A stretch of 64,000 nucleotides of DNA from Mycobacterium simulans (lineage in GTDB: Bacteria; Actinomycetota; Actinomycetes; Mycobacteriales; Mycobacteriaceae), in assembly GCF_900232995.1 (NCBI RefSeq), contig NZ_OCVX01000003.1, positions 1,772,386-1,836,385 on the forward strand. Direction: 5' to 3'. The translations under genes were made by a program, and so were the position numbers. Below the pieces are notes generated by a model that ran no database searches, had not been told where the DNA came from, and worked only from the letters and a program-made list of their open reading frames with translations. Below, piece by piece: positions 53,294 to 62,789 of this stretch. Each line of letters opens with the position of its first letter. Positions within the stretch are counted from its first letter, which is position 1.

Positions 53294-54559
53294 TCATCCC
53301 GAGTTCGGATGGTTGCCCCGCCACTGTAAAGCCTCAAGGGCGACGGCCACGCGAATGTAGGTCTGTGAGAGCGGCCGGGGCAGCATTCGCTCGGCAGACT
53401 CGAGCCTCCGCAATAGCGTATTGCGGTGGCTGAAGAGAAGCTTTGCGGTGCGGGACACATTGCACTGTTGGTGCAGATATGTGAGCAGAATTGCGCGGAG
53501 TTCAGGGTTGGCGGACTCGAATTCTCCGAGCGTGCTCTTGATGAATCTGTCTGCGGTTTCAGTGTTTTGGGTGATCAAGTCCACCAACTGGATATCGTTG
53601 AAGAACGCGACCCGCTGGTGTGACTGGAGTCGTGTCACCATGCGTTGGGTGGCTAACGCATCAAGGTGGCTGCGCCGGAAGCCCTCTATTCCGTGTGCTG
53701 TGGGTCCGATGGCGACGCGCGCGCCGGGCGCGGTGTTCAGTGCTTGCTCGATGGCATCGCCGTCGAGGTCCGCGGCGTCGGCTACCCATACCCAGCGGGT
53801 GGCCGCGGTAGGGGCGACGGTCAGCCGTCGTGTAGATCCAACGGCCTGGCTGAACGCGTCGGCGGCTCGGTCGAGGTAGATGTGGTCGCCCTCGAAGTCG
53901 TCGCTCCACAGGATGGTGGCGGTATGGGGTCGATCCAGGGAGTAGCCCAACGTTGCCTCGGCGCTTTCTTGACGGATGGCGGCGCCGTTAAGGATCTGCT
54001 CGGCGATCTCGCGACGCTCAGCGTGACTGCCGCGGGCCAGCTCGTGGTGTTCCAGCTCAACCTGGGCGGCAATGCCGGCAAGTGTGGCGCCGATGAATTC
54101 GCTTATGGAAAGGGACGAAACAACGAGCAGTTCGCGAAGCTCGTGCGGGTCGGCGCTGAGCTCGAATGCGATCTCGATCCAATACCGCCACGCTACGTCC
54201 TGGCCGACGCGATAAATTTCAAGGGCTATTGAGTCCAAGCCGCGGCGGACCAGGTCCCTAGCCAGGGCTAGCGGCTCGGGGCCGAGGTTAGCTGGCACCG
54301 GGGCACCGGGATCGCGCACATTGGCTGCCGCCCAGTAAAAGAGGTTGGCGCGGCTGGCGCGGCGAACGGCCGCAGCGAGGACGGGATCTTCGGCGATGGT
54401 CGCGTTCTTGCCCAGGGTGGCGCGGTCGAGGTGATCGAGCCATTCCGGCTGAGGGTTGAGCGCGATTCGGGCACCTTCCCGAATCAGTTCACGAATCCGT
54501 GCGGATCGTCCGCGCGGAGCCGATAGGTCGAGGCCGGGTTCTCGGGTGAGCTGGGACAT
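53294..54559 (-). CDS. PucR/CdaR-family transcriptional regulator
   Basis: About 421 aa from ATG 54559 (MSQLTREPGLDLSAPRGRSA), preceded by AGGAA. The N-terminal two thirds are a helical sensor plus GGDEF-like domain (LGYSLDRPHTATILWSDDFE, GARVAIGPTAHGIEGFRRSH). The C-terminal helix-turn-helix is the PucR type: LRAILLTYLHQQCNVSRTAK, RNTLLRRLESAERML. Members respond to purines, amino acids or other nutrients. A 45-codon upstream extension of the frame is open but lacks PucR similarity. Confidence 0.92.
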   Translation of the reverse strand: MSQLTREPGLDLSAPRGRSARIRELIREGARIALNPQPEWLDHLDRATLGKNATIAEDPVLAAAVRRASRANLFYWAAANVRDPGAPVPANLGPEPLALARDLVRRGLDSIALEIYRVGQDVAWRYWIEIAFELSADPHELRELLVVSSLSISEFIGATLAGIAAQVELEHHELARGSHAERREIAEQILNGAAIRQESAEATLGYSLDRPHTATILWSDDFEGDHIYLDRAADAFSQAVGSTRRLTVAPTAATRWVWVADAADLDGDAIEQALNTAPGARVAIGPTAHGIEGFRRSHLDALATQRMVTRLQSHQRVAFFNDIQLVDLITQNTETADRFIKSTLGEFESANPELRAILLTYLHQQCNVSRTAKLLFSHRNTLLRRLESAERMLPRPLSQTYIRVAVALEALQWRGNHPNSG

Positions 54560-55751
54560 GTGGCGTTCCTGTCTGCGCTGCGGAGCCAACACGCAATGTT
54601 CGCTCCGCGTTAAAGCGGGTGACTTCTCGTCGTTGACGCGGGCCCCGTGCATTGGGCTCGTTGGTACGAGCGGGGTCAACGCCGGCAGCAGCAACTAGCA
54701 ACGTCGATGACGGTGATGGACCGGAGGCTGCCGAGAATGTTCGAAATACATTGCGAGCGTGAATAGATGAGAACAAATATGCGTTCCTGCTCTGGTACCT
54801 AGCCTGAATTGCTGTGACATGAGCGTACGTTCCTTGGCTCCCGGATTGTATAGGTGGTGGAGTCAGCGGGGGTCAGGCAATGTCGGCTACCGGACCCCCG
54901 CTGAGATCGTTGCCCGGCGTCACACCATCGATGGTGTATCGGCACACACCCGCGGATGGAATCGATGCCACCAGGCGAAATTTCGGGTTTACGACCCTGT
55001 CTACTATCCTGCGTCGGTTTGGCATACCCCGGTATCGTACGGATGGGGGACGGCGCCAGATGAAATCTGATTCCAATGGCTGAGGGACACGACTTGTCCC
55101 CCAATTGTGGGACAAGCGCGACGCAGGTTAGCGGGATCCGCCAGGGCGTTGCCGAAACCGTTCAACATCATGTGCCCATTTCGGCCCACCGGCAGGCACA
55201 CGGGTCTGCGTTGAATCGCAACTGCGGAGCGCCTGGACCCGAAAGGCCTTGACTATTCGTATATCCCGCCACGAGCGGAGGAGAAGGTGTTCGGCCGGCG
55301 CGCGCAGCCAAAGTCAAGTGGGTGCAGGATTAGACAGGCCGGCGATCGCGGCACTGCTGAGGCGAATGTTGCTGGCGATCACCGAGATTGCGTCGGACGC
55401 CGCCGGCACCGCGAATGCGGTACCCAGAATGGCGCGCGACGTCGCCGCGACGAAGAGCGCGCGACATCGACAGTGTTGCACTTTGCCGCAACTTTGGGTG
55501 TTCGCCGTGACGCTTTGCACCGCCGACTCGAGGGGTGGCTGGTGTTGGGGACGCATTGTCCCGCCTCGCGGCACCATTTGGGCCGATATGGCTCTGGTAC
55601 CTCTGGTGCAGTTGTTGATGACATTGACTCAGTCGTCACCGTCAAAGACGACTCTGAGTTACTGAGTGCTCAGCCGTGCAAGGGGTTTCAGCCATCATCG
55701 GGCGTGGTCCACCGGCCGGTGCGTGTGCCCGGATCCTAAGAAGGACAGTGC
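54560..55751. other. Long intergenic stretch without supported genes
   Basis: About 1.2 kb. Several open frames on both strands (for example 55249-55665 and 55287-55739, plus) lack recognisable domains and overlap each other. A YRTPAE motif in a short plus-strand frame at 54819-55070 recalls IS3-type transposase ends, but nothing else supports an insertion element. Probably decayed accessory DNA. Confidence 0.5.
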
Positions 55752-56033
55752 GTGACCTTACGAGTGGTTCCTGGAGGATTGGCCGCGGCCGCCGCTGCGG
55801 TGGAAGCGCTGACCGCCCAGCTGGCTGGCGGCCACGCCGACGTGCTGCCGCTGATCACCGCGGTGGTTCCACCGGCGGCTGATCCGGTGTTGCTGTCCAG
55901 CGCAGCCGAGTTCAGTGCATTGGGCGGCGAATATCTCGCCGTGGCTACTCAGGGCGTCGAGGAGCTTGGTCGGGCGGGCATCGCCGTCAATGAGTCCGAT
56001 ATCAGCTACGTCCGTTGCGCCACAGCCAGATAG
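55752..56033 (+). CDS. Short PE family protein, C-terminus altered
   Basis: 93 aa: MTLRVVPGGLAAAAAAVEAL, then ITAVVPPAADPVLLSSAAEF and GVEELGRAGIAVNESD are typical of the PE proteins paired with SVP-type PPEs in ESX-5 loci. Those are about 99 aa and end in an Ala/Gly-rich tail after SY; here the end is YVRCATAR, so the last dozen residues are replaced, probably by a frameshift. The expected PPE partner should follow on the plus strand; instead the PPE lies convergent on the minus strand. Confidence 0.8.
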   Translation: MTLRVVPGGLAAAAAAVEALTAQLAGGHADVLPLITAVVPPAADPVLLSSAAEFSALGGEYLAVATQGVEELGRAGIAVNESDISYVRCATAR

Positions 56034-56155
56034 TCAATCTGGCGGTTGGGACGTGCGTGTTGATCATTGGTGATGTGTTGCACTCTGAGTGTGGAACACT
56101 TTGGCGGATAGCTTGATTGGCGTCCGTTTTTCGGGCATTCAGGTGAGTTCGCGGC
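56033..56155. repeat. Copy B of the PE/esx-associated intergenic repeat
   Basis: Resembles 51045-51165 (see there): TCTGG-GGTTG, GTGTTGATCATTGG, TGATG, GCGGATAGCTTGAT and TCGGGCATTCAGGTGA in the same order. Imperfect, roughly 120 bp. Confidence 0.6.
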
Positions 56156-56178
56156 GCTCAGCGGTCTGGATGCGATAG

Positions 56179-57393
56179 CTATCCGCCGATGGGCGAGCGG
56201 GGAATCACGGTGGGACGAACATCGAATCGGGGGGTAGCGCCGGTAGCCTCGCTCGCATTGCGCCCGGCCACCGTCGTCGGTGGCGGACTTATCAGGCCTG
56301 GAACGGCGCGATCCAGACCGGTGCCAGCTAGTGCGTCCGCTTCAGTTGCCCCGAATGTACCCAGGCCCGCGCTTGACAAGGCCGAGGCAGTTGGGATGCC
56401 CGCGTCATGGGCTGTCGCCCAACCCTGCGGCACCGACAGTGCGCCGATCGTGCCAGCCTGGCCTACAGCGGCGGAGGCCCCTCCCGCGGCGAGGCCGGTG
56501 AAGCCCGTTGCCGCGAGGGCCTTTGTCCCGGACGCGAGCCCGCCCGCTAAAGCTGACCCCAGCCCGCTCACTTCCTTACCGATGGTCGTTGCCGTGGTAC
56601 CTGATGATTTCAGGACCGAGGTCAGAGACGACAACGTCGACATCACGGAACTCAACCCGTACAACGGCGTGACCATCGGCGACACAAACGAACTCAAGGT
56701 CGACAACCACGAGAGATAGGTTGTTGACGAGATCACGGGAGATGTGAGCTGTTGCAACATGTTAGGCAATCCCGCGGTGATTTGCATCAGCGCGGCGTAA
56801 GCGTTGGAGGAACTCGATGTCGCGGTGGCCAGCTCGACGGCGGCGGACTCGCAGACCAGCCCAGCTGGGTTGGTGGTCTGGGGTGGCGGGGTGAACGTGG
56901 TCAGGGCCATGGCGGCGGCCGAGCTGCCGGCGTAGCCGTACATCACGGCGACATCCTGGGCCCACATTTCGTCATATTGCAACTCGGTGGCCGCGATGGC
57001 CGGGGTGTTCTGCCCGAAGAGGTTGGCTGCAATCAGTGATATCAACAAGCTGCGGTTGGCGGCGATGAGCGGCGGTGGAACCGCCGTCACAAGTGCCACC
57101 TCGAATGCGGCTGCCGCTGCGCGGGCTTGGTTGGCGGTCTGCTCAGCCTGGGCCGCCGTTGTTGTCAACCACGCCACATAGGCTGCCGCCGCACCCGCCA
57201 TGCCTGCCGACGCTGGCCCCTGCCAGGGGCCGCTCGTCAGCTGTGCAATCACAGCAGAATAGGCGCTCGCCGTTGCATAAAGCTGGTCGGTCAGCCCATC
57301 CCAGGCCACCGCGGCGGCGAGCATGGGTTCTGTGCCCGGACCAGCGTAGATCCGTGTCGAGGTGATCTCCGGCGGCAGTAGGGCGAAATCCAT
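56179..57393 (-). CDS. PPE family protein, SVP subfamily
   Basis: 404 aa. PPE domain about 1-180 (MDFALLPPEITSTRIYAGPG, WQGPAS turn, FGQNTPAIAATELQYDEMWA). The C-terminal part contains GTIGALSVPQGWA (near 320), the GxxSVPxxW motif of the SVP subfamily, which is ESX-5 dependent. The end IPRSPIGG is also usual. No PE gene precedes it on its own strand; the nearest PE is convergent at 55752, so the cassette appears inverted or rearranged. Confidence 0.95.
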   Translation of the reverse strand: MDFALLPPEITSTRIYAGPGTEPMLAAAVAWDGLTDQLYATASAYSAVIAQLTSGPWQGPASAGMAGAAAAYVAWLTTTAAQAEQTANQARAAAAAFEVALVTAVPPPLIAANRSLLISLIAANLFGQNTPAIAATELQYDEMWAQDVAVMYGYAGSSAAAMALTTFTPPPQTTNPAGLVCESAAVELATATSSSSNAYAALMQITAGLPNMLQQLTSPVISSTTYLSWLSTLSSFVSPMVTPLYGLSSVMSTLSSLTSVLKSSGTTATTIGKEVSGLGSALAGGLASGTKALAATGFTGLAAGGASAAVGQAGTIGALSVPQGWATAHDAGIPTASALSSAGLGTFGATEADALAGTGLDRAVPGLISPPPTTVAGRNASEATGATPRFDVRPTVIPRSPIGG

Positions 57394-57758
57394 TGGTATG
57401 TCCTCGATTACTTAGCCGACGGCCTGGTCGACGCCTTCAGATGCCACCTAGGCAGCCGCACTGCTGCATGAGATTGGCGCGTGGAGATGCCGAGTTGCCG
57501 CGGCGGGGTATTGATCACCGCATGAGCGGGACCCTGGGGCGAACACGCGCCCGCAGTCAACGCCAAGATGCCGTCGTCTGTGGCGTAAACCACCCGGTTC
57601 GTCGGGGTGGCCGGCGTTGGGATGAGATGAGGATCGGTAGCAGTAGAAGACATTTCAGCCATAGGACGTTGCTGTGTGCTGCGCGAAGGCGGCAAGTTGA
57701 CGGCGACGAGAGCGTTCAACGGCCGAGCGCCTAAGGCGGACGACCTAAGGCTGACCCG
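57394..57758. other. Intergenic stretch without supported genes
   Basis: 365 bp upstream of the PPE. A 103-codon minus-strand frame (57408-57719) is open but has no family resemblance or start signal. Nothing else seen. Confidence 0.5.
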
Positions 57759-58277
57759 TCAGCGGCGAGACACGCAGAGGCGTATCAAAAGTTCCTGACC
57801 GACAAGACAATCGACTATCGCTACGGGTGGACTCCGATCCACTGGCATCGAGAGCTGGGCCGATGTGATCGCATCGACCACCGATCCCGCAACCGCATCC
57901 GCAGTCCCGAACGCGCCGGCTGACGGCGGCAACACAGCCGTCATGAACCGTTCACCGTGTGCGGTCCACGAGTCCTGGTAGAGCTGCCGATGACCGGCAT
58001 TGAGGGCTGGCCGATGTCCGGCATTGAGGGCTGGCTCAGCACCCATCGACGTAGCCGACGCACGCGATGGATGCGGCGTTGGCCACTCCCCGTGTAGCCA
58101 ACCATTCTTGCCGGCATTGTGGGCGCCCACGACCACCAGCCACAGTACTAACCAAAGCGCGGCGCCCGCGGCCACGATATGGCGAAACGGTGACGTGCTG
58201 TTGGTGACTACACGCGACGGTTTGCGGCACGGCACCGGCGTCGCCGAGAATCGTCGCAGTTGGTGTGTGGCGGGCAC
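57759..58277 (-). CDS. LpqS-like copper-responsive membrane/exported protein (tentative)
   Basis: About 172 aa from GTG 58277. One membrane helix or signal anchor (VAAGAALWLVLWLVVVGAHN) near 35-54, followed by a His-containing exported region with a small internal duplication (PALNAGHR twice), ERFMTAVLPPSAGAFG, and a C-terminus GQELLIRLCVSRR. This layout recalls LpqS, a RicR-regulon lipoprotein of M. tuberculosis, but the match is from memory and approximate. A long perfect inverted repeat of CsoR/RicR type lies 8 bp upstream and supports the copper link. The frame is open upstream, but a start before the operator is unlikely. Confidence 0.55.
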   Translation of the reverse strand: MPATHQLRRFSATPVPCRKPSRVVTNSTSPFRHIVAAGAALWLVLWLVVVGAHNAGKNGWLHGEWPTPHPSRASATSMGAEPALNAGHRPALNAGHRQLYQDSWTAHGERFMTAVLPPSAGAFGTADAVAGSVVDAITSAQLSMPVDRSPPVAIVDCLVGQELLIRLCVSRR

Positions 58278-58284
58278 GGATGAA

Positions 58285-58305
58285 ATATACCCTATACGGG
58301 TATAT
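58285..58305. promoter_or_regulatory. CsoR/RicR-type operator, perfect 8-bp arms
   Basis: ATATACCC - TATAC - GGGTATAT: perfect inverted arms around a 5-bp centre, the form of CsoR-family copper operators (TACCC...GGGTA). It lies directly before the LpqS-like gene on the minus strand. Confidence 0.8.
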
Positions 58306-58846
58306 GCGCAACAGGCGAGGCGGCCCATGGTTGTCGTCACCACGCTGAACCGTCGTAATGCGTCGCAGCATGTGCTCACGAATTTGTACATTCCGACTGC
58401 AATCTCGACACCAGTCCTGTTAGGTACAACGCCTTTACAACCGACCGATCGCTTAGCTTGCGGGAAATCTGTTCCGGCAGCGCCAGAGTCGCTGCTCAGC
58501 GCCAATCGGTGGACGTCGGATCCGTCCAATCGGGGGATATTGGCGAGTCGCGGCGGCAAGGTAGCCTGTCGTACCAAACGTGGTCGGGCGTCAATTCAAT
58601 GAACAACCCAATGATCGAGGGCTGCAAGTGTGACCATCTCGATCGGTATGTTCATGGATGCCGGCAGGGAAGCTAGTTCGGGATGATCGAGGCGCGCGCG
58701 ACCACGAAACAAGCCTGCTGAGCTCAGGTTTGGGGCCGCGGCGTCGTTGTGCCAGAAGCTGTCCGGCGAGCCAATCGACTTTGCACGCCACGTCGAGCCG
58801 CGATTGCAATCAGCCAAACCATGAACCACCAACTAAGGACAACACC
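58306..58846. other. Intergenic stretch between divergent genes
   Basis: 540 bp between the copper operator and the MFS gene. Open frames on both strands, none recognisable. Presumably contains the promoter of the MFS gene. Confidence 0.5.
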
Positions 58847-60298
58847 GTGTCGGTACTCGAAGTCGGATCTCCCACCCGTCGCCCTACCCTGAGCTGGCGG
58901 CGCCTTTTCCTCATCGGAGGATCCGCGGGAACTCTCTTCGGGTACTCGATCGCCGTCAGCAACGATGCCATTGGGCCGATCCGGGAGCAATACTCGCTGT
59001 CCGCGTTGGCAGTTGGAATCGTCGTCGGCAGCTTGATCGTTGGCGCGCTGGTCGGGTGCCTGTGCGCTGGACCGGCTGTCGAACGCTACGGCCACCGACT
59101 CGCACTTGGAGTTGCAGGGGTCGTTGCCGCGGCCGGATCGTTCATCGCAGCAACAGCGGATGGCGCTCCCGCAATGGTGATCGGCCGGCTGATTCTTGGC
59201 GCCGCTGTCGGCGTAACAACAGCGGTCACACCCACCTACATCGGCGAGCTGGCTCACGTGCAGAAACGCGGCGCGATGATCGCGGCGTACCAATTCTCGA
59301 TAGCCAGCGGATTTGTGCTGGCTTTCACAGTGGGCGCCATTGTCAGCTTCGGTGGCCATGAGTGGCGAGCCATGTTCGCAGTCAATGCAATTCCAGCGAT
59401 ATTGCAGACCATAACGATGACGCGAGTTCCGTCCAGTCCGTACTCGCTGGTCGCACGCGGTCGCCTCCATGATGCCCGTGAGGCGCTCATGGCGACTCGG
59501 CATCGCGACGAGGTTGATATTGAACTCGAAAGCATCATCGCGGCGCATCAACGCAGCACCGATACCGCCGTTGTCACTGTGCAATCGTCCCTGCGCCGCC
59601 CCATCATGATCGCGATGGGAGCCTCGTTGATGGACGTGCTCGTTGGGATCTGCGCCATCGTCTATTACTCCACAGCGGTGTTCGCGATGGCTGGTGTCCG
59701 CGGCCGTGCCGGCGCCGAGATCGCGTCGTTCTCCATCGGCATCATCGACGTCGTTTTCACGGTCGTCGCGGTAGGGTTGCTCAACCGGTACCGTCGCCGA
59801 CCTTTGCTCACCGTCGGGTTGGTCGGGATGATCGCGGCTCTGCTCGCGACAAGCTTTGGACTCCTGTCGCATTCCGCGCTGTCTGGGGCAATCACGATCG
59901 CCGCCATGCTCGCTTTTACAGCTTGTCACGCGTTCTCGGCGGGTCCGATTGGCTGGCTACTGGTCGCCGAGGTGCTTCCTGCTCGAATCCGGGCGCGAGC
60001 CAGCGCGGTGGCAATCGCTCTCAATTGGTTGGCGAACCTGGTGGTGGCCTTGCTTTTTCCGATCCTTGTGGGTAGTCCGGGTGAGCCGGATCGCGCCGCT
60101 ATCGGATTCCTGATTTTTGCGGGCATTTCGGCCGGCTTTCTGGTCTTTGTGCGCATGTGCGTCCCGGAAACCAAGGGGCTGACTCTTGCGGAGGTGGAAG
60201 CGAAGTTGGCCGTCGCGCACCGCAAGCGAGGGAGGTTGGCTGGCCACATTAGTGGCTGCGCCGGGAATCTGTGTGATGTGCGGGGTGTGCATCCTTGA
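58847..60298 (+). CDS. MFS sugar-porter-family transporter
   Basis: About 483 aa from GTG 58847, with AAGGA seven bases ahead; the frame is open upstream but without signal. Twelve membrane helices. Sugar-porter signatures: GGSAGTLFGYSIAVSNDAIG in helix 1, AVERYGHRLALG after helix 2, LILGAAVGVTTAVTPTYIGE before helix 4, WLLVAEVLPARIRARA after helix 10, and a C-terminal VPETKGLTLAEVE (PETKG). Probably proton-coupled sugar or polyol uptake. Confidence 0.94.
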   Translation: MSVLEVGSPTRRPTLSWRRLFLIGGSAGTLFGYSIAVSNDAIGPIREQYSLSALAVGIVVGSLIVGALVGCLCAGPAVERYGHRLALGVAGVVAAAGSFIAATADGAPAMVIGRLILGAAVGVTTAVTPTYIGELAHVQKRGAMIAAYQFSIASGFVLAFTVGAIVSFGGHEWRAMFAVNAIPAILQTITMTRVPSSPYSLVARGRLHDAREALMATRHRDEVDIELESIIAAHQRSTDTAVVTVQSSLRRPIMIAMGASLMDVLVGICAIVYYSTAVFAMAGVRGRAGAEIASFSIGIIDVVFTVVAVGLLNRYRRRPLLTVGLVGMIAALLATSFGLLSHSALSGAITIAAMLAFTACHAFSAGPIGWLLVAEVLPARIRARASAVAIALNWLANLVVALLFPILVGSPGEPDRAAIGFLIFAGISAGFLVFVRMCVPETKGLTLAEVEAKLAVAHRKRGRLAGHISGCAGNLCDVRGVHP

Positions 60299-60452
60299 AT
60301 TGGTGAATTTGCGGATACCTATTGTGCCGCAGTCGGTTCCAATGAATCGGTGAGATTGCATCATGGCGTCAGACGCGCAACGACCCATTGGTGCGAGCAC
60401 GAAGCCCGATAACGTGTGGGGGCTGCAGCACATTACGGGGGAGGGGGCGTCG

Positions 60453-61349
60453 ATGAGCGGCGATCGGTCCAGGGGAATGGCACGGCGAGATTTCCTGACA
60501 AGTGCCGCTCTGGCCAGTGGCATTGGAGTCGTTGCGCCATGGGCCAATCCGCTGATCGGCAATGCCAATGCAGTCGGCCCGGCACAGGAATCAGGATTCG
60601 ATCCAAAGTTCGCCCTTGAAGTGACGTTGCCGCTGGCGCTCGCCGCCTATGCGGTAGCAGATTGCAACACTGTGCCCCTTCCGCCGGGGTTCGTTCAGAC
60701 AGCTGTGATCAAAGTTGACGTTGCTGCAGGTTCAACGACTGCCGAACGGCATCCCGAGGTGACGGCTCTGGCGTTCGACGCCTTGATATTTGGGATGATG
60801 GGCCGCAGTGCGGTGACGCGCACTGCATTCGTAGCGTTCCGCGGCACGGTTACGTTTGACGACGTGATCACCGATCTCGGTTTACTCCCCGAGCCTTACG
60901 CAGAACTCAACAAGTTCGGTTGCGTACATTCGGGCTTTCAAACGATTTACAGGCTCGTCCGGCCGAGCATCGTCAATCATCTTGCGGTCGCTTGCGAAGG
61001 TTGCGATCGACTGCTCGTCATTGGACATAGTCTTGGCGCTGCGCTTGCGGTGCTTGCCGCTCCCGACATCTTTCTCAATATGCAGCCGAACATTCAACCC
61101 GGCCTGACGACCTTCGCCGGGCCGACAGCCGGGTTGGGGGACTTCGCTAAAGCGTTCAACAACATGATCAAGAGTTGCTTTCGAGTTGTGAACTTCCTCG
61201 ACCTCGTGCCATACGTACCACCGTGGCCCTACGTGCATGTGGGCAGTCCGATTTGCGTCGACAGCGGGGGCTCAATCGACCCGCTGTGGCGTCATAGCCT
61301 GTACGCGTATCAGGCCGGGCTGGAAAAACTCAATAAGTCCGCGGGATGA
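60453..61349 (+). CDS. Tat-exported class 3 lipase-like hydrolase
   Basis: About 298 aa from ATG 60453, behind a G-rich ribosome-binding site (GGGGGAGGGG); an upstream ATG (60363) is possible. Twin-arginine signal ARRDFLTSAALASGIGVVA near the N-terminus. VAFRGTVTFDDVITDL and the nucleophile elbow LVIGHSLGAALAVLAAP are class 3 lipase signatures; Asp in FLDLVPYVPP and a late WRHSLYAY can complete the triad. Probably a cell-envelope or secreted lipase. Confidence 0.9.
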   Translation: MSGDRSRGMARRDFLTSAALASGIGVVAPWANPLIGNANAVGPAQESGFDPKFALEVTLPLALAAYAVADCNTVPLPPGFVQTAVIKVDVAAGSTTAERHPEVTALAFDALIFGMMGRSAVTRTAFVAFRGTVTFDDVITDLGLLPEPYAELNKFGCVHSGFQTIYRLVRPSIVNHLAVACEGCDRLLVIGHSLGAALAVLAAPDIFLNMQPNIQPGLTTFAGPTAGLGDFAKAFNNMIKSCFRVVNFLDLVPYVPPWPYVHVGSPICVDSGGSIDPLWRHSLYAYQAGLEKLNKSAG

Positions 61350-61532
61350 TGGCCGTCCGGGGTTGGCGGAACAGGCGGAAAGGTCAGCCTGCTATTTGGA
61401 GCACGTGGCATCAACGGATTGTCATGGCGACGACGCCCGCCTGGCAATCAAGGGGGTTGCTGCCGACGGAGGCCCCTGTGGACAGGGCCCGGGCGGGACG
61501 GGCTCGCCGACACCCGAGCCGCTAAATGTCCA

Positions 61533-62789
61533 CTAGATCAACGGAACTCGCTCTGCCCATTCGGATCTGTCCCTGCCAGCATCGATAGGTGCGTGTTCGG
61601 CGCCGCCTGCACCGCCAGCTGCACCACTCTCGTCGTCCTTACTGACATCGTCGACGACGGCGCCCTGCTGTTGGCTGCTTTGCTGAGCGAGTGATCCGGC
61701 CTGGGAAGTCTGCGCGCTGACCATGCCTGCCATGGTGGCATGCTGTCCACCGGGAGATGCGAGCTGACTCAGCTGGCTCAAGGTTGCAGTGAGCTGACCA
61801 ACGCCGGGCAACTGGCCGAAGCTGAGGAGGTCGCCGAAACTTAGGGTTGGAAGGCCGGCGAAGTCGCTCAAGAAGTCGGGCAAGCGGGGCAACTCGGTCC
61901 AGGTGGGCAGTCCGCCCAGGTTACCCACGCCGGGAAACAATTCGCCCAAGCCGGGCAATCCGGGAAAGAGGTCGGGAATCTTGGGCAACCCGGGCAAGTG
62001 GGGGAATCCCGGTATGGGCAAGCCCGGCGTCGGCCAATTGAACTCGGGAATGCCTGGGATTGACGGCCATTGGAATTCGGGCACACCGGGGATCGGCAGG
62101 TTGAAGTCGGGTCTGCCAGGGGTGGGCGGCCAGACGAATTCGGGCATACCAGGAATAGTGGGAAAGCCCGGGATCGGAATTTCTGGCAATTTGGGTGGCC
62201 AGGCGACTTCCGGCAATCCCGGGATTGGTAGTTTGGGCAGGCCGGGGAACGTGGGCAGGGTGGTCAGCATCTCGATTAACCTGCCCAACAATCCTTTGAG
62301 ATTACTAGTGTTGTTCATCGTCATGATCGTCAAATACAACATTGCACCACCGACGACGGACATCGCAGAGCCGCATGGTGGGATTGCAAGCGCCAGCGAC
62401 AGGCCCTTGCCGACAATCGGAACTTTCTCGAGTTTCTTGCAGGCCTTCCGCACACCGCTAACCATGTTCTTCATAGCCGACAGAACTTTGCGGGTATCGG
62501 AGATGTACTTTGCCTGATTTGAAACCAGGTTTCCGGTTAGGCGGTCGATATCACCAAACGCCTGGACACGCAGTTGCTGAGCGACGTTTTGCTTCAAATA
62601 GGAATCCGCCGCTTCGCCGATCCAATTGCTGCCCGGGATGGCTAACCCCATCTTGTCGCTGATCTGCTTGAATAGCGAGGAGCTGGAGCCGAAGATGTCT
62701 CCCGGATCAGGGATTCCCTCGCCGAGGGAAGCCAAAAGGCCGGAAATGATGTTAGTTGTCTTATCGCAAAGCTCGGTCCCTGATCCCAT
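61533..62789 (-). CDS. EspA/EspE-like ESX-1 secretion-associated protein with proline-rich repeats
   Basis: 418 aa. N-terminal helical region with SNWIGEAADSYLKQN (a WxG-like turn followed by Y, as in EspA/EspE), then a hydrophobic LSLALAIPPCGSAMSVVGGA segment. About residues 190-320 form a Pro-rich repeat of the type IPGxPEFxWP (PGLPEVAWPPKLPEIPIPG, PGVPEFQWPSIPG). C-terminus is Ser/Gln- and acid-rich (SLAQQSSQQQGAVVDDVSKD). EspE-family proteins are ESX-1 substrates of pathogenic mycobacteria. No other esx gene is adjacent. Confidence 0.82.
   Translation of the reverse strand: MGSGTELCDKTTNIISGLLASLGEGIPDPGDIFGSSSSLFKQISDKMGLAIPGSNWIGEAADSYLKQNVAQQLRVQAFGDIDRLTGNLVSNQAKYISDTRKVLSAMKNMVSGVRKACKKLEKVPIVGKGLSLALAIPPCGSAMSVVGGAMLYLTIMTMNNTSNLKGLLGRLIEMLTTLPTFPGLPKLPIPGLPEVAWPPKLPEIPIPGFPTIPGMPEFVWPPTPGRPDFNLPIPGVPEFQWPSIPGIPEFNWPTPGLPIPGFPHLPGLPKIPDLFPGLPGLGELFPGVGNLGGLPTWTELPRLPDFLSDFAGLPTLSFGDLLSFGQLPGVGQLTATLSQLSQLASPGGQHATMAGMVSAQTSQAGSLAQQSSQQQGAVVDDVSKDDESGAAGGAGGAEHAPIDAGRDRSEWAERVPLI

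Noticed and set aside
54819..55070. Possible IS3-type transposase end (YRTPAE motif)
   Set aside because: A six-residue match only, without DDE motifs, terminal inverted repeats or neighbouring transposase frames.
58724..59929. 401-codon minus-strand frame opposite the MFS gene
   Set aside because: The plus strand has sugar-porter signatures and a good start; the minus frame has no recognisable content.
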